Part shown: positions 7,390 to 16,554 of the stretch, piece after piece
Layout: each line of letters starts with the position of its first letter
Numbering within the stretch: position 1 is the first letter of the stretch
Translations under genes and position numbers: made by a program
Origin: Kiritimatiellia bacterium
Lineage (GTDB): Bacteria > Verrucomicrobiota > Kiritimatiellia > RFP12 > UBA1067
DNA length: 38,379 bases
Direction: 5' to 3'
Assembly: GCA_027858965.1 (NCBI GenBank)
Contig: JAQIBS010000009.1
Coordinates: 1-38,379 of the forward strand
Notes under the pieces: generated by a model
What the model saw: the letters and a program-made list of their open reading frames with translations, nothing else
Databases searched by the model: none
Told to the model about the DNA's origin: nothing

Positions 7390-8262
7390 TCAAACCCGCC
7401 ACTTGATTTCAGTAACCTCACCATCCTGCTCTTTATTACCGGCTGTGGCATTGAGTTTAAGAGTGGCGCCAGTCGCAGTAAAGGTTGCATCAACCCAACC
7501 GACAGAGCTCTTCTTTCCAAAAGCATAGGCCGTTGAGGGAAGGTTGATCAGGTCAAGATCTTCCGCTTTTGTAAAACTGTAGTTATGCGAGTGACCATAA
7601 AAAACCGCTTTAACATGGCGGTGCTGCGTTATCACCCGGAAGAAGCGAATATCATCCAGAAGACTTCCATCACTGTCGCCAAAGGAGTGATGTAGGAACA
7701 GAAGAGTCGGGGTCTTATCTGAGTCCTTGAGATATTGATCCAGCCAATTTCTTTGCGCCTTCCCCAGCAATCCTGCGGTGTTATTAGTCATCTGCAGGGA
7801 GTCCAGAAAGATCATGCGAACCGGACCGGAGTTAATCACGGTAACATGTTTTCCCTTAACAGGAGCTTTCTCACCCTCGGTTACCGGAAAGGCAGCATTG
7901 AAATTCTTGAAATTATCGTGATTTCCCAATGCCATATGCACCGGAGCCGTTTGCGCCAATTTTTCCACATATTCCTTAACAACGGCATAATCCTCTGTCA
8001 GCCCCTTCAAACGTGCCACATCGCCGGTAATACCAATGCCATCCGGCTTTGATTCCGCCACCCCGGGAAGAAGTGCCTCTAAATTATCAATCATTGAGAA
8101 CCCACGCCAAACTTCTTTTTTGTCAGCAGGAATATGGGTATCCGAAAGCAGTGCCCAGCGAGTGGAAGCTCCCGTAGCGGCATAGGTGATCTCTGTGATG
8201 CCAAGCGATGCCGCCCCGGCAGCAAAGATTGAACTTTTAATAAACGATCTTCGATTTAACAT
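7390..8262 (-). CDS. Exported calcineurin-like metallophosphoesterase
   Basis: A 290-residue protein with all calcineurin-type metallophosphatase motifs: D41-T-H43 (LLSDTHIP), GDVARL, GNHDNF, HHSFGD and the GHSHN signature. These bind two metals and cleave phosphomonoesters or diesters. The N-terminus LNRRSFIKSS followed by a hydrophobic Ala-rich stretch is a twin-arginine export signal, so it acts outside the cytoplasm. The ATG at 8262 is chosen because AAGGAG lies 9 bases upstream; a GTG at 8271 overlaps the site and is less likely. The end of the gene lies close to the tRNA terminator on the other strand. A 150-base repeat-containing gap separates it from the FAD oxidoreductase upstream. 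Substrate unknown. Confidence 0.9.
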   Translation of the reverse strand: MLNRRSFIKSSIFAAGAASLGITEITYAATGASTRWALLSDTHIPADKKEVWRGFSMIDNLEALLPGVAESKPDGIGITGDVARLKGLTEDYAVVKEYVEKLAQTAPVHMALGNHDNFKNFNAAFPVTEGEKAPVKGKHVTVINSGPVRMIFLDSLQMTNNTAGLLGKAQRNWLDQYLKDSDKTPTLLFLHHSFGDSDGSLLDDIRFFRVITQHRHVKAVFYGHSHNYSFTKAEDLDLINLPSTAYAFGKKSSVGWVDATFTATGATLKLNATAGNKEQDGEVTEIKWRV

Positions 8263-8282
8263 TTTGTACACTCCTTGATTTT

Positions 8283-8414
8283 TGACTCAGTGGCCGAGTT
8301 TATGTGACGCATCCGTCTACGCCCTTCGGGCTTCGCCGGACAAACGACGCACGACCAAATGACGCAGCAAGACCTTTCAGATGACTCCTGACCTCTGACC
8401 TCTGGCGCCTGACT
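8283..8414. repeat. Gap with short repeats (GACGCAC and TGACCTC units)
   Basis: GACGCACGACCAAATGACGC at 8346-8365 has a near copy at 38100-38125 (GACGCACGACTGAATGACGC). Downstream, TGACCTC units with 7-base period fall in 8388-8402. The stretch also includes a GCCCTTCGGGC hairpin near 8321. No coding potential is supported. Confidence 0.5.
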
Positions 8415-11400
8415 CTACAGCTCTCCCAGAACCATGCGGGCATGCTTTGAGTACACCCCCCTGGGATCACCCGCATAGGCCCGCAACACCTTCTCTGCCA
8501 CGCCCTGGTAATCACCAAGATTAAACAGCGCCCGCGCACAGGAAATCTCCCGCAAGCAGTCGGAACGCTCTTTATCACCGGATTTATTTGCATATCCCTT
8601 GATAATCGGCATCTCCACTCCCATCACAAAGCTTTTACCTCCGACGCCGGGAACCGCCAGCATACCGGCCAGGGCGGGTGCCGCTGATTTATCGCCAATT
8701 GACTCAAAAGCCAGCGCCAGGGCGCGATAGTGCGAAAACTCACTCTCGCTCTTCAATGATTTAGCTTTCACTACCAGAGCGGGAAGTGCCTTCTTAGAGT
8801 GGGCACGTCCCAGTGCTATAATGTAACTATCGACCCAGCTGACACTACGATTGAACTGGCCCATACCACGGAAGTTCCAGCCCTTATCCCACTCACTGCT
8901 ATTAAGTTTTTGAATCAGCAGATCCTCTCCATCCTTATGTCCCATCATTGCCAGAACATGAGCATAGATGAATTTCGCTTCAGGTGTTAAGCTCAGGACA
9001 AATGCTTTTTTCAGAAGAGGAATGCTGCGATCATAGTCGGTTAAGATGACGGTTAGCCCCTTGTAATTATCCGCTAAATCTTTAACAGCCTGAACAAACT
9101 TTGCATCAGCAAGCGGGAAGCTGTCCTTCATTGTAAGAACCTCTTCGGGCAGAATTTTCTTAGCAATCAGCTTCTTTTGAACCGCCTTGATATCCACATC
9201 GCGCAGATCTACCCCTGCTTTAATTGCCTCAGCGGCAACCACCCCGGCAGCATAACCTTGATTCTGAACATCAGGTTGCATCCTCAGAATTGGCATAGCA
9301 TCACGATGCGCACTGATTCCCAAACCAATCACCAGAAGACCATTGAGTTTTTTCGGCAGCATGCAACGCAACGGCAGGTTTACCATCATCGCATGATGTC
9401 CGGGATCTTCAATAAAGTACTGCTCATGCACTGTATAGCCATGAGAATCAAAGTTACTCCGGGTCTGCACAACCACATCGGGATAGGTGCGTTCATTCAT
9501 TACATCCATAGGCGACATATAAAAAGAGCCAACCAGCCGACGACGTTCGCGACTGTTAATGACCTGGGCCTGATCCCAGACATTACCCTTCATATTCATA
9601 CGGGTCCGCAGAGCAAAGAAGAACATATCCGCGGCATCGGTATCATCCAGGAAGCCGATATCTGTATTGGTATAACTGGCACCAAGCGTTTTGGGTGTTT
9701 GCCCAACCCCCTGTAAGGCAATCTCCTCTTTATTGATAAACTGGGTTTCAACACCCGCCATTGCAGGCAGAACAGCGTTACCGGTGGCATCAATGGCTAC
9801 CTGACAGCGAATGACGCCACGCTCACCCTGAGGTGTAATCACTACGACACCCGTCAGTTTATCCCCCTCAACCACAGCCCCGGTAACCAAGGTGCCATAC
9901 CAGATTTCAGCACCGGCTTTACGATTTTCAGAACGATACCACTCTGACTTAGCCTGCACAAAAACCGCTCCGGTTTTCTTAACACCTTCATCAATTTCAG
10001 TCGTAAAACCAACACGGTTACCATAATAATAGATGCCGATCAGGCCATCAGTAGAAACACCACCCATCTTATGAATATACTCACAGACAATCGTTTTCAT
10101 ACCCTGGCGGGCCGCACTGATACCAGCTGGGGCTCCACCAGTTCCGGCACCGGCGACAACCACATCACATACAGCCAGTACCGGCAGTTCACGGGCATTG
10201 ACCTTGACTGATCCCATTGTATTGCAGAGATAGGGTGGGAAACCTTCATCCACCTCCATCACTTTGCACCTCTGACCCGCCGTTTGGGCACTGTAAACCG
10301 ATTTAACATCTTTAACCTGAGAACGTTTTTGGGAAACTTTTGCTGCGGCAGCACCAACTAACTCACCGACTGCCATCAAATTACCAGGTTTCAGCATCTC
10401 AGCAGCTGCTTCACGAGAGATATCAGCCATGGCACTCAGAACAAAAAGATTCTCTGTTTTTTGAGGTTTAAAGCAATTGACATCAAGTTTATCAACCCCC
10501 TGCCATGAGCGATCTGAGGAACCGATGCATCTGATTTTATCAGGTGCAACTAAAAAGAGCTGATCTGCTTCATCCAGCTGGGTCGGAACAAATGTTAAAT
10601 CTCTGGCACGCTGTTCCGCCTCGGCAAAAGAACGTACAGAGCCATCTTTCATCATCAAATCAATCTCACACTCATACATACGCCCTTTAATCATAGAGGG
10701 CATACCGGCAGGAGCTTTGATACCTGAGACATGGGCATCAAAAACGCCAAAAAGCTCTTTAACCCGAACACCCTCCGCCTTGGGAGCTTCACCGGAAACG
10801 ACCACCCGTTTAAAAGTATATTTACCAGCAGGAAAAGGTGTTGCCTCAGCACCGGCTGCACGAGCAACCACACCACGCTCAGTAGCATCAATAATCACTT
10901 TGGCTTTTACGCACTGCCGTCCACTCCGATTAGAGATAATCACTCCAGCGGGTTTACCATTTTCATCAACCAGAATTTCTGATGAGGCGCAACCGGTAAT
11001 AAAGGAGATGCCCGCATCCAGAAGAGCCTGATCTAAAAACCGCTTCACTTTAAAAGGCGTGGTACTCAGCACAGGCGGTGGCTGATTCTCAATGAGCTCT
11101 TTAGAATAAAGCGTAACTTCCCCCAGTAACTGGCGAGTGGAATCATCCGCCTTAACAGCCCTGATTTTCAGATTGCGATATTTCCCATTGACGGGAATTT
11201 TATAAACGACGCACTCTTTTTGTCCGGTTTTTTCCGCCTCGTTGACTTTAGCAATTGTTTTCCAGTTACCACCTTTATCCATGCCAAGGAGTTCAATAGA
11301 TTCCGTTCCGAAAGCATTATCGCCACTGCGGCTGTAGGCATAGACCGCGAGTCCGTCAATATCGCACTCTTCAGTCAAGTCAATCGCGATTTCGACATCC

Positions 11401-11831
11401 TCACTGAACTGAACACTATCGCTGGGCGCATTGACCCATTTACCGTCGGCCAGCATACTACCGGTTTTATCCAGATGAACAGGATCTGCTTTCTTATTAA
11501 ACTTATAGACAAAAGGAATAATAGCTCTAGTCGGTGGTTCAGGAGCAAAGATCGGTTTTAAAAGAGCACAGCGGGTATCCTCTGTTTCACTCAAACGCAG
11601 ACGATATGTGGCGGCCATATCCTCTCCGAGAAAAGGACGCTGTGCAACCAGAAACACAGAGGCACCAGACTCTTTGGCCTTGCAGGCCGCCGCTACCGCA
11701 CCGGATGATCCACCCACAACCACGACATCCACATCCTGAACAAGTTTCAACTGTTTAGCAGGTTCAACAACTCCCGCACCAAACAAATTCATTCCCGTCA
11801 TACCAACAGCTAACAATAACGCATTCTTCAT
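8415..11831 (-). CDS. Exported FAD-dependent oxidoreductase with two FAD motifs and HEAT-like C-terminus
   Basis: A very large (1138 aa) protein with a short signal peptide (MKNALLLAVGMTGMNLFGAG). Residues 35-60 form the first FAD-binding motif (VVVVGGSSGAVAAACKAK). A beta-sandwich insertion resembling a discoidin/F5-F8 domain spans about 130-250. A second FAD motif (VVVAGAGTGGAPAGISAARQGM) begins near 557, with MGGVSTDG after it, as in FAD-dependent dehydrogenases of the GG-red/thiazole-synthase-like type found near PVC polysaccharide genes. About 950-1110 are HEAT-like helical repeats (for example KKALPALVVKAKSL, KSAAPALAGML). The ATG at 11831 has GGGAG seven bases upstream; the longer frame to 11909 is unlikely. 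I infer a duplicated or fused two-domain oxidoreductase acting outside the cytoplasm, possibly on a carbohydrate; substrate unknown. Confidence 0.82.
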   Translation of the reverse strand: MKNALLLAVGMTGMNLFGAGVVEPAKQLKLVQDVDVVVVGGSSGAVAAACKAKESGASVFLVAQRPFLGEDMAATYRLRLSETEDTRCALLKPIFAPEPPTRAIIPFVYKFNKKADPVHLDKTGSMLADGKWVNAPSDSVQFSEDVEIAIDLTEECDIDGLAVYAYSRSGDNAFGTESIELLGMDKGGNWKTIAKVNEAEKTGQKECVVYKIPVNGKYRNLKIRAVKADDSTRQLLGEVTLYSKELIENQPPPVLSTTPFKVKRFLDQALLDAGISFITGCASSEILVDENGKPAGVIISNRSGRQCVKAKVIIDATERGVVARAAGAEATPFPAGKYTFKRVVVSGEAPKAEGVRVKELFGVFDAHVSGIKAPAGMPSMIKGRMYECEIDLMMKDGSVRSFAEAEQRARDLTFVPTQLDEADQLFLVAPDKIRCIGSSDRSWQGVDKLDVNCFKPQKTENLFVLSAMADISREAAAEMLKPGNLMAVGELVGAAAAKVSQKRSQVKDVKSVYSAQTAGQRCKVMEVDEGFPPYLCNTMGSVKVNARELPVLAVCDVVVAGAGTGGAPAGISAARQGMKTIVCEYIHKMGGVSTDGLIGIYYYGNRVGFTTEIDEGVKKTGAVFVQAKSEWYRSENRKAGAEIWYGTLVTGAVVEGDKLTGVVVITPQGERGVIRCQVAIDATGNAVLPAMAGVETQFINKEEIALQGVGQTPKTLGASYTNTDIGFLDDTDAADMFFFALRTRMNMKGNVWDQAQVINSRERRRLVGSFYMSPMDVMNERTYPDVVVQTRSNFDSHGYTVHEQYFIEDPGHHAMMVNLPLRCMLPKKLNGLLVIGLGISAHRDAMPILRMQPDVQNQGYAAGVVAAEAIKAGVDLRDVDIKAVQKKLIAKKILPEEVLTMKDSFPLADAKFVQAVKDLADNYKGLTVILTDYDRSIPLLKKAFVLSLTPEAKFIYAHVLAMMGHKDGEDLLIQKLNSSEWDKGWNFRGMGQFNRSVSWVDSYIIALGRAHSKKALPALVVKAKSLKSESEFSHYRALALAFESIGDKSAAPALAGMLAVPGVGGKSFVMGVEMPIIKGYANKSGDKERSDCLREISCARALFNLGDYQGVAEKVLRAYAGDPRGVYSKHARMVLGEL

Positions 11832-12054
11832 TTTTTCAACTCCCTTTTTTCTAAAAAAATCCATTTCTGATCTAGCTGACGGCAGGCCGCCGTCCCTCCA
11901 TAAACTCATTCTTTCATGCCACGCTGATAGCGTTATGGGCCAAACGGGCCGAATGTGAGTCGCTTTTGACGACAGGGTAAGGGGCCGATTACTCGCCCTC
12001 TTAAACGACCAGCTTACACGATCGCCATAACGGTTAATACATACGAGTTCAACT
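11832..12054. repeat. Gap with GACGGC hairpin and GCGTTATGGGCC repeat
   Basis: The GACGGC/GCCGTC hairpin at about 11876-11897 (GACGGCAGGCCGCCGTCCC) has a near-identical copy at 25870-25892. The motif GCGTTATGGGCC at about 11930-11941 recurs as a tandem-like array at 22027-22100. Nothing else is recognised here, and no convincing terminator for ispG is visible. Confidence 0.5.
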
Positions 12055-13143
12055 TCAACTGCCCTCTTCCCTGAAATCTTTTACCTGTTTCACAATTTCA
12101 TCCAGAGCATCGGCTTCATCAATTATCTTAACGCGTTCGCCCTTCAAATAGAGAAAAAACTTACCATCGCCCCCGGCAACAGCAATATCGGCCTCTTTGG
12201 CTTCGCCCGGACCATTAACAATGCAACCCATAACCGCGACATGCGGATGAGCCGCATCCGGATTTTCAAAATAGAATTTTTCAAGCCGTTCTTCCACTTT
12301 GGTAGCCAGGCCGGCAACATCAACACGGGTGCGACCACAGGTAGGACAGGACGTAACAGAGGCCCCTGGAGCCCTCAAGCCGATACTGCGCAGCAATTCA
12401 ACCCCGACCCGAACCTCTTTCACCAACTTATCGGTTAGCGAGACACGAATGGTATCGCCTATACCCTCCAGCAGCAACGCCCCCATCGCAACGCAGGAAC
12501 GAACTGTTCCAGGCAGGAATGTGCCAGCTTCCGTGACACCGAGATGTAAAGGATAGTCACAGCGTTCCGCAAGCAACCGGTATGCTTCAATAGTACGTAG
12601 AACATCAGAGACCTTAACCGAGATTTTAATTTCATGATATCCCTGCGCCTCAATCAGCGCCACATGGTGCAAAGCACTCTCAACCAGCGCTTCGGCGGTA
12701 GGTGCTCCATGCCGGTTTAAAATATCTTTTTCAAGTGATCCGCCATTCACCCCGATACGGATAGGGATTTTATTCTTACGTGCCGCATCCACCACAGCCT
12801 TGACTCGATCATCACCACCAATGTTTCCAGGGTTAATCCTGAGTCCATCAGCACCGGCCTCAATAGATGCCACAGCCAAACGGTAATCAAAATGAATATC
12901 GGCAATCAGGGGAACCGGAGATTGTTTTCTTACCAACTTAAAAACCTTAACAGCCTCTGCATCGGGAACTGTCAAACGAACAAGATCGCAGCCGATCTCA
13001 GCCGACTCAACAATCTGTTGGAGAAGAGCGGCCTCATCAAGAGGATGAGCATTAGCCATAGTCTGCACCGAGACAGGCGCCCCGCCACCAATCAAAACAC
13101 CGCCTACTGATATCTGACGGCAATCTCTACGGTTTAGATCCAT
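12055..13143 (-). CDS. ispG: 4-hydroxy-3-methylbut-2-en-1-yl diphosphate synthase (flavodoxin/ferredoxin)
   Basis: IspG (GcpE) converts 2-C-methyl-D-erythritol 2,4-cyclodiphosphate to HMBPP in the penultimate step of the MEP isoprenoid pathway, using a [4Fe-4S] cluster. The N-terminal TIM-barrel shows MANAHPLDEAALLQQIVESAEIG, DIHFDYRLAV, GLRINPGNIG and ISVKVSD. Cluster ligands are visible as CPTC near residue 264 and the Cys of GCIVNGPGEA near 305; the Glu of the same segment completes the usual set. It is 362 residues, the short bacterial form. The ATG at 13143 follows AGGGGAAG by 8 bases; the longer frame to 13245 is unlikely. It is last in the purA-uppS-cdsA-dxr-rseP-ispG cluster, separated from rseP by 565 bases of repeats. 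Confidence 0.97.
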   Translation of the reverse strand: MDLNRRDCRQISVGGVLIGGGAPVSVQTMANAHPLDEAALLQQIVESAEIGCDLVRLTVPDAEAVKVFKLVRKQSPVPLIADIHFDYRLAVASIEAGADGLRINPGNIGGDDRVKAVVDAARKNKIPIRIGVNGGSLEKDILNRHGAPTAEALVESALHHVALIEAQGYHEIKISVKVSDVLRTIEAYRLLAERCDYPLHLGVTEAGTFLPGTVRSCVAMGALLLEGIGDTIRVSLTDKLVKEVRVGVELLRSIGLRAPGASVTSCPTCGRTRVDVAGLATKVEERLEKFYFENPDAAHPHVAVMGCIVNGPGEAKEADIAVAGGDGKFFLYLKGERVKIIDEADALDEIVKQVKDFREEGS

Positions 13144-13708
13144 AATAATTACTTCCCCTGAGCACAAATAAAAACTATCACCTAAAGCTGCTTTCAGCCG
13201 CAACCAAATTAAGCTCTTGTGATGAACGGAACTATTTGTTTCCAATGTCCCATTGTGTTTTAAACGTCGCAGCTTTAGTCAACAACTTACAAAAATAGTT
13301 GCCTGACTTTCTTGTTTTTCGTGACAGAAGTTGATTGAATAGCAACTAATGTGGGTTCCATCCGCAACCCAGCAGGCAGCTTGCAGCTGGTAGCTGGTAG
13401 CTGGTAGGTTGCTCTGCATTTTTGTTGCCAGCTACATGCACTTAGCTGCTTTCTCAATTTCTTGTTTTATCACGGCAGAAATTGAGCAATAGCTACTAGG
13501 CCCGATCAGAGACATCGCTCAGATCAAGTGGCACCGCAACTGTAGGCCGGGTGCCCCACCCGGCGAACCAATACCACGTGAGGGGGGCATCCGCTACCAG
13601 CTACACGCTACACGCTACAGGCTACCAGCTACCAGCTACCAGCTACACGCTACAGACTACCAGCTACCCACTACAGGCTATAGGCTGCTCAATGCCTTTT
13701 TGCCGCTA
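13144..13708. repeat. Heptamer-rich repeat block between rseP and ispG
   Basis: This 565-base gap carries 7-base tandem units. TAGCTGG repeats three times at 13388-13408, and the complementary CTACCAG/CTACACG/CTACAGG units fill 13590-13685, so the two arms could pair as a long hairpin. Segment 13362-13470 is a paralogue of 15181-15300 between dxr and rseP. Two versions of CTTGTTTT...CAGAA...TTGA...AATAGC, near 13308-13350 and 13460-13496, show internal duplication. A short GTAGGCCGGGTGCCCCACCC palindrome lies near 13541. No gene is supported. RNA from the operon must cross this block to reach ispG unless there is an internal promoter, which I cannot confirm. Confidence 0.75.
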
Positions 13709-15127
13709 TTACTTACTGATAATCTCTTCCGCCGCTACCTCTTCTTGCGCGCGGCTCACTTTAAAACGTCTGCCAACATCCCGGAAAACAAGTAGAATCA
13801 TCAGACCAATTAGAATTACAGCAAACACATTAACCAGCGTGGCCACAACTTTCGGATGAGGTTTGCGACGAGTGATAACTTCAAACATTGCAAAACAGAC
13901 ATGTCCGCCATCCAGCACAGGCAAGGGCAGCAAATTCAGGATCGCCAGATTGATACAGAGCATACGCAACAGACCAATTGACTCAAGAAAACCACTGCGA
14001 ACAGAGTCGTAAAGCATTGTGATAATCATAACAGGGCCGCCAAGGTTTTTTGCAATAGCGCCGCGTTCACCCTTTGTTTTAGGAGCAACAAGCCCTTTCA
14101 GAACTCTTGCCACCGACATACAATCCCATTTCAACTGTGCATATAAACCCTTATGAGCCATCCAGGGTTTGACTGGCAGTTGCTTCTGATTCCAGACAAT
14201 TCCAACCAGCACACGTTCATGTTCTTCACTATACTTCGGAGATACCTCAACTTCCAGTTTCTCCCCATTGCGTAAAATTTTCAGTATGGAGCTCTTCTCT
14301 CCCTTTTTCTCGACCATCCCTGCAAAATGGGATGAACCCAGGACAGGAGTTCCATCCATTGACAGAATAACATCATCAGGCTGCAAACCGGCCTTTTCGG
14401 CAGAGGAACCCTCCATTACAGTACCGACAATACTTTGGCCATCAGGGAAAACCCCTTCCAGCATCTGCATGCCCATCACGTTATTGGTTGAAAACGCAAG
14501 TTTCATCACATCAATAATGCCATTACGATCCACAACAAAGTCTGCTGAACCGGAGCTGCCCGAGAGCTGAAATTCAACCAGCATGTCATACCAGCTGCTT
14601 ACCTTGGTACCATTTATTGACTGAACCTTGTCGCCTGCACGCAAACCGGACTTATAGGCAGCGCACTCCTCTTCCACATGTCCTACACGGGTGCTTGTGA
14701 TGGACATAAATTCACCCGGCCAAAGCGCAATCACAGCGGCCAGAATAACAGCCAGAACCACATTGCCTAGAGGACCGGCAATCGAAACAACAATACGCTT
14801 CCAGGGAGCCACATCAGGAAGTTCAGGTTCGTGATCTTCGTCTTCTGCCTTGTCATCATCGCCTTGACTACCCTGGACTTTATCCATACCGGATGGATCA
14901 AGTTGAGGAAGGGCCACATAGCCACCAAAGGGAATCCAGCTTATCTTGTACTCACAGCCGTCAATTTTCTTTTTCCAGATAGCTGGACCAAAACCGATAG
15001 AAAATGCATCTACCTGCAAACCCAACCAGCGAGCTGCCAGAAAATGGCCCAGCTCATGGATAAAAACCGCAAGGCTGAATAAAAGAGCGACACCTACACC
15101 AGATAATATCTTTACTAAAATTTCCAC
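13709..15127 (-). CDS. rseP: RIP metalloprotease (site-2 protease, RseP-like)
   Basis: A membrane-embedded zinc protease of family M50 that cuts anti-sigma factors or signal-peptide remnants within the membrane. HELGH is at residues 24-28 in the first transmembrane helix, and NLLPLPVLDGGH, carrying the third zinc ligand Asp, is near 397. Two PDZ domains lie between them (VGHVEEECAAYKSGLRAGDKVQSINGT and GTVMEGSSAEKAGLQPDDVILSMDG), the arrangement of RseP proper. A charged loop rich in Asp/Glu precedes the second helix. A GTG at 15127 with GAGG five bases upstream is the likelier start; a TTG at 15142 would add five residues but has no site. It belongs to the cluster with uppS, cdsA and dxr, a very common bacterial arrangement. 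Confidence 0.94.
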   Translation of the reverse strand: MEILVKILSGVGVALLFSLAVFIHELGHFLAARWLGLQVDAFSIGFGPAIWKKKIDGCEYKISWIPFGGYVALPQLDPSGMDKVQGSQGDDDKAEDEDHEPELPDVAPWKRIVVSIAGPLGNVVLAVILAAVIALWPGEFMSITSTRVGHVEEECAAYKSGLRAGDKVQSINGTKVSSWYDMLVEFQLSGSSGSADFVVDRNGIIDVMKLAFSTNNVMGMQMLEGVFPDGQSIVGTVMEGSSAEKAGLQPDDVILSMDGTPVLGSSHFAGMVEKKGEKSSILKILRNGEKLEVEVSPKYSEEHERVLVGIVWNQKQLPVKPWMAHKGLYAQLKWDCMSVARVLKGLVAPKTKGERGAIAKNLGGPVMIITMLYDSVRSGFLESIGLLRMLCINLAILNLLPLPVLDGGHVCFAMFEVITRRKPHPKVVATLVNVFAVILIGLMILLVFRDVGRRFKVSRAQEEVAAEEIISK

Positions 15128-15142
15128 ATCTACCTCATTCAA

Positions 15143-15326
15143 TTATTAATAAAACATTTAGATCTTAAAGCGGGCTCTGCCCGCAACCCAGCTTGAAGCT
15201 TGTGGCATGTAGCTTGTAGGTTGCTCTACATTTTTGCTACCAGCTACAGACTACCAGCTACAAGCACTTAGCTGATTTCTCAATTTCTTGTTTTTCATCA
15301 TTAGGAATCCAAACTTAAACTACCTC
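15143..15326. repeat. Heptamer-rich repeat between dxr and rseP
   Basis: Segment 15181-15300 aligns well with 13362-13470: both begin CCGCAACCCAGC, contain TAGCTKGTAGGTTGCTC and CATTTTTG, then CAGCTACA, then GCACTTAGCTG and CTCAATTTCTTGTTTT. Here the CTACCAG block has an extra ACTACCAGCTACA unit. A GCGGGC/GCCCGC hairpin precedes it at 15169-15183. Confidence 0.75.
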
Positions 15327-16538
15327 TTAATTGCGCATCCCCACCAGCTTTTCAGCGCAACTGCGGGCCCATTGATCCACTTCAATAACTCTCTCAAGCG
15401 AACTGCATTCACGCACTACATGAGCACGCATGGTTGCTTCGATCACACGCCAAATTCCTGCAAACGGTAATCTGCCGGCAAGAAAAGCCACAACTGCAAC
15501 CTCATCCGCCGCATTAACCACCACCGGCATAGTTCCACCGGCAACAGCAGCCTCACGTATCAAACGCAGACAGGGAAAACGCAGCTCATCAGGTTTATAA
15601 AACGTTAAGCTCTGCTGTGCAATCAAATCCGTTAATGAAATATCTAATGGATATCTATCAGGCCAGGTCAATGCATATTGAATGGCAAGACGCATATCAG
15701 GATCAGCGAGTTGTGCTAAAGTAGAACCATCCACAAAGCTGACCATAGAGTGTACAATACTCTCTGGGTGAACAACCACATCAATCTGCTCTACGGGAAC
15801 ATTAAAAAGCCAACGGGCCTCAAGTATCTCAAAGCCTTTATTCATCATGGTGGCTGAATCAATGGTAACCTTGGGGCCCATCTTCCACCTCGGATGGTTA
15901 AGAGCCTCTTCAATCGTAACAGAATCAAAGTCCACATCAGCCTGTCGGGCAAAAGGGCCACCGGATGCGGTTAACACCAGTTTTTTCACAGGAGATCCCG
16001 GTCCTTCAGACGGCACAGAACCCGTACCTCGCTGGATACAGGCCAGCGATGCATCCTGAGCCTGCATACATTGAAACAGGGCACTATGTTCACTATCAAC
16101 GGGCAGAATATTTACGCCATGCTTCCTGGCTAGATCCATAACCAACTGACCTGCAGCAACCAGAACCTCTTTAGTGGCTAGAGCCACATCATGACCAGCT
16201 TCAATTGCCGCGATAACCGGACGCAGTCCTGATAGTCCGACTAAAGCGCAGATAACAATATCAGCATCGGGAGATCCGGCCAGTTCTGCAACGCCTTCAT
16301 CAGAGCAAAGAACCTCGATATCATGCTCAGCGGCCAGTTCACGAACCATCTCCGCAGCGGCGGCATCCTTAATAGCAACGCGGCGAACACCAAATTCAAC
16401 AGCCTGTTCGATAACTCTTTGAGCACTGGTTGAAGCAGCCAATCCAACAACGCGCATCTGACCGGGTAATGATTTCACCACCCGCAGTGCGTTCTCCCCA
16501 ATAGAACCAGTACTCCCTAAAATAACAATCGACTTCAT
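15327..16538 (-). CDS. dxr: 1-deoxy-D-xylulose 5-phosphate reductoisomerase
   Basis: DXR (IspC) rearranges and reduces DXP to 2-C-methyl-D-erythritol 4-phosphate with NADPH, the committed step of the MEP pathway. The N-terminal ILGSTGSIGENAL (residues 6-18) is the nucleotide-binding loop, LPVDSEHSALFQ holds the metal-binding Asp and Glu, LTASGGPFA and NHPRWKMGPKVTIDSATMMNKGFEILEARWLF are diagnostic, and VHPESIVHSMVSFVDGS is the flexible-loop region. Its 403 residues match the family. AGGA lies upstream of the ATG at 16538. The gene follows cdsA by 16 bases, clearly in one transcription unit. With ispG also in the cluster, two MEP enzymes are co-located. Confidence 0.98.
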   Translation of the reverse strand: MKSIVILGSTGSIGENALRVVKSLPGQMRVVGLAASTSAQRVIEQAVEFGVRRVAIKDAAAAEMVRELAAEHDIEVLCSDEGVAELAGSPDADIVICALVGLSGLRPVIAAIEAGHDVALATKEVLVAAGQLVMDLARKHGVNILPVDSEHSALFQCMQAQDASLACIQRGTGSVPSEGPGSPVKKLVLTASGGPFARQADVDFDSVTIEEALNHPRWKMGPKVTIDSATMMNKGFEILEARWLFNVPVEQIDVVVHPESIVHSMVSFVDGSTLAQLADPDMRLAIQYALTWPDRYPLDISLTDLIAQQSLTFYKPDELRFPCLRLIREAAVAGGTMPVVVNAADEVAVVAFLAGRLPFAGIWRVIEATMRAHVVRECSSLERVIEVDQWARSCAEKLVGMRN

Positions 16539-16554
16539 TAAATTCCTAAAGTGC

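Noticed and set aside
8300-8593. Minus-strand 97-residue frame after the FAD gene
   Set aside because: It overlaps the C-terminus of the FAD oxidoreductase in another frame and runs through repeat DNA. No start signal or similarity.
9177-9716. Plus-strand 179-residue frame within the FAD oxidoreductase gene
   Set aside because: It is antisense to a region with clear FAD-protein coding content. No domain or ribosome-binding site seen.
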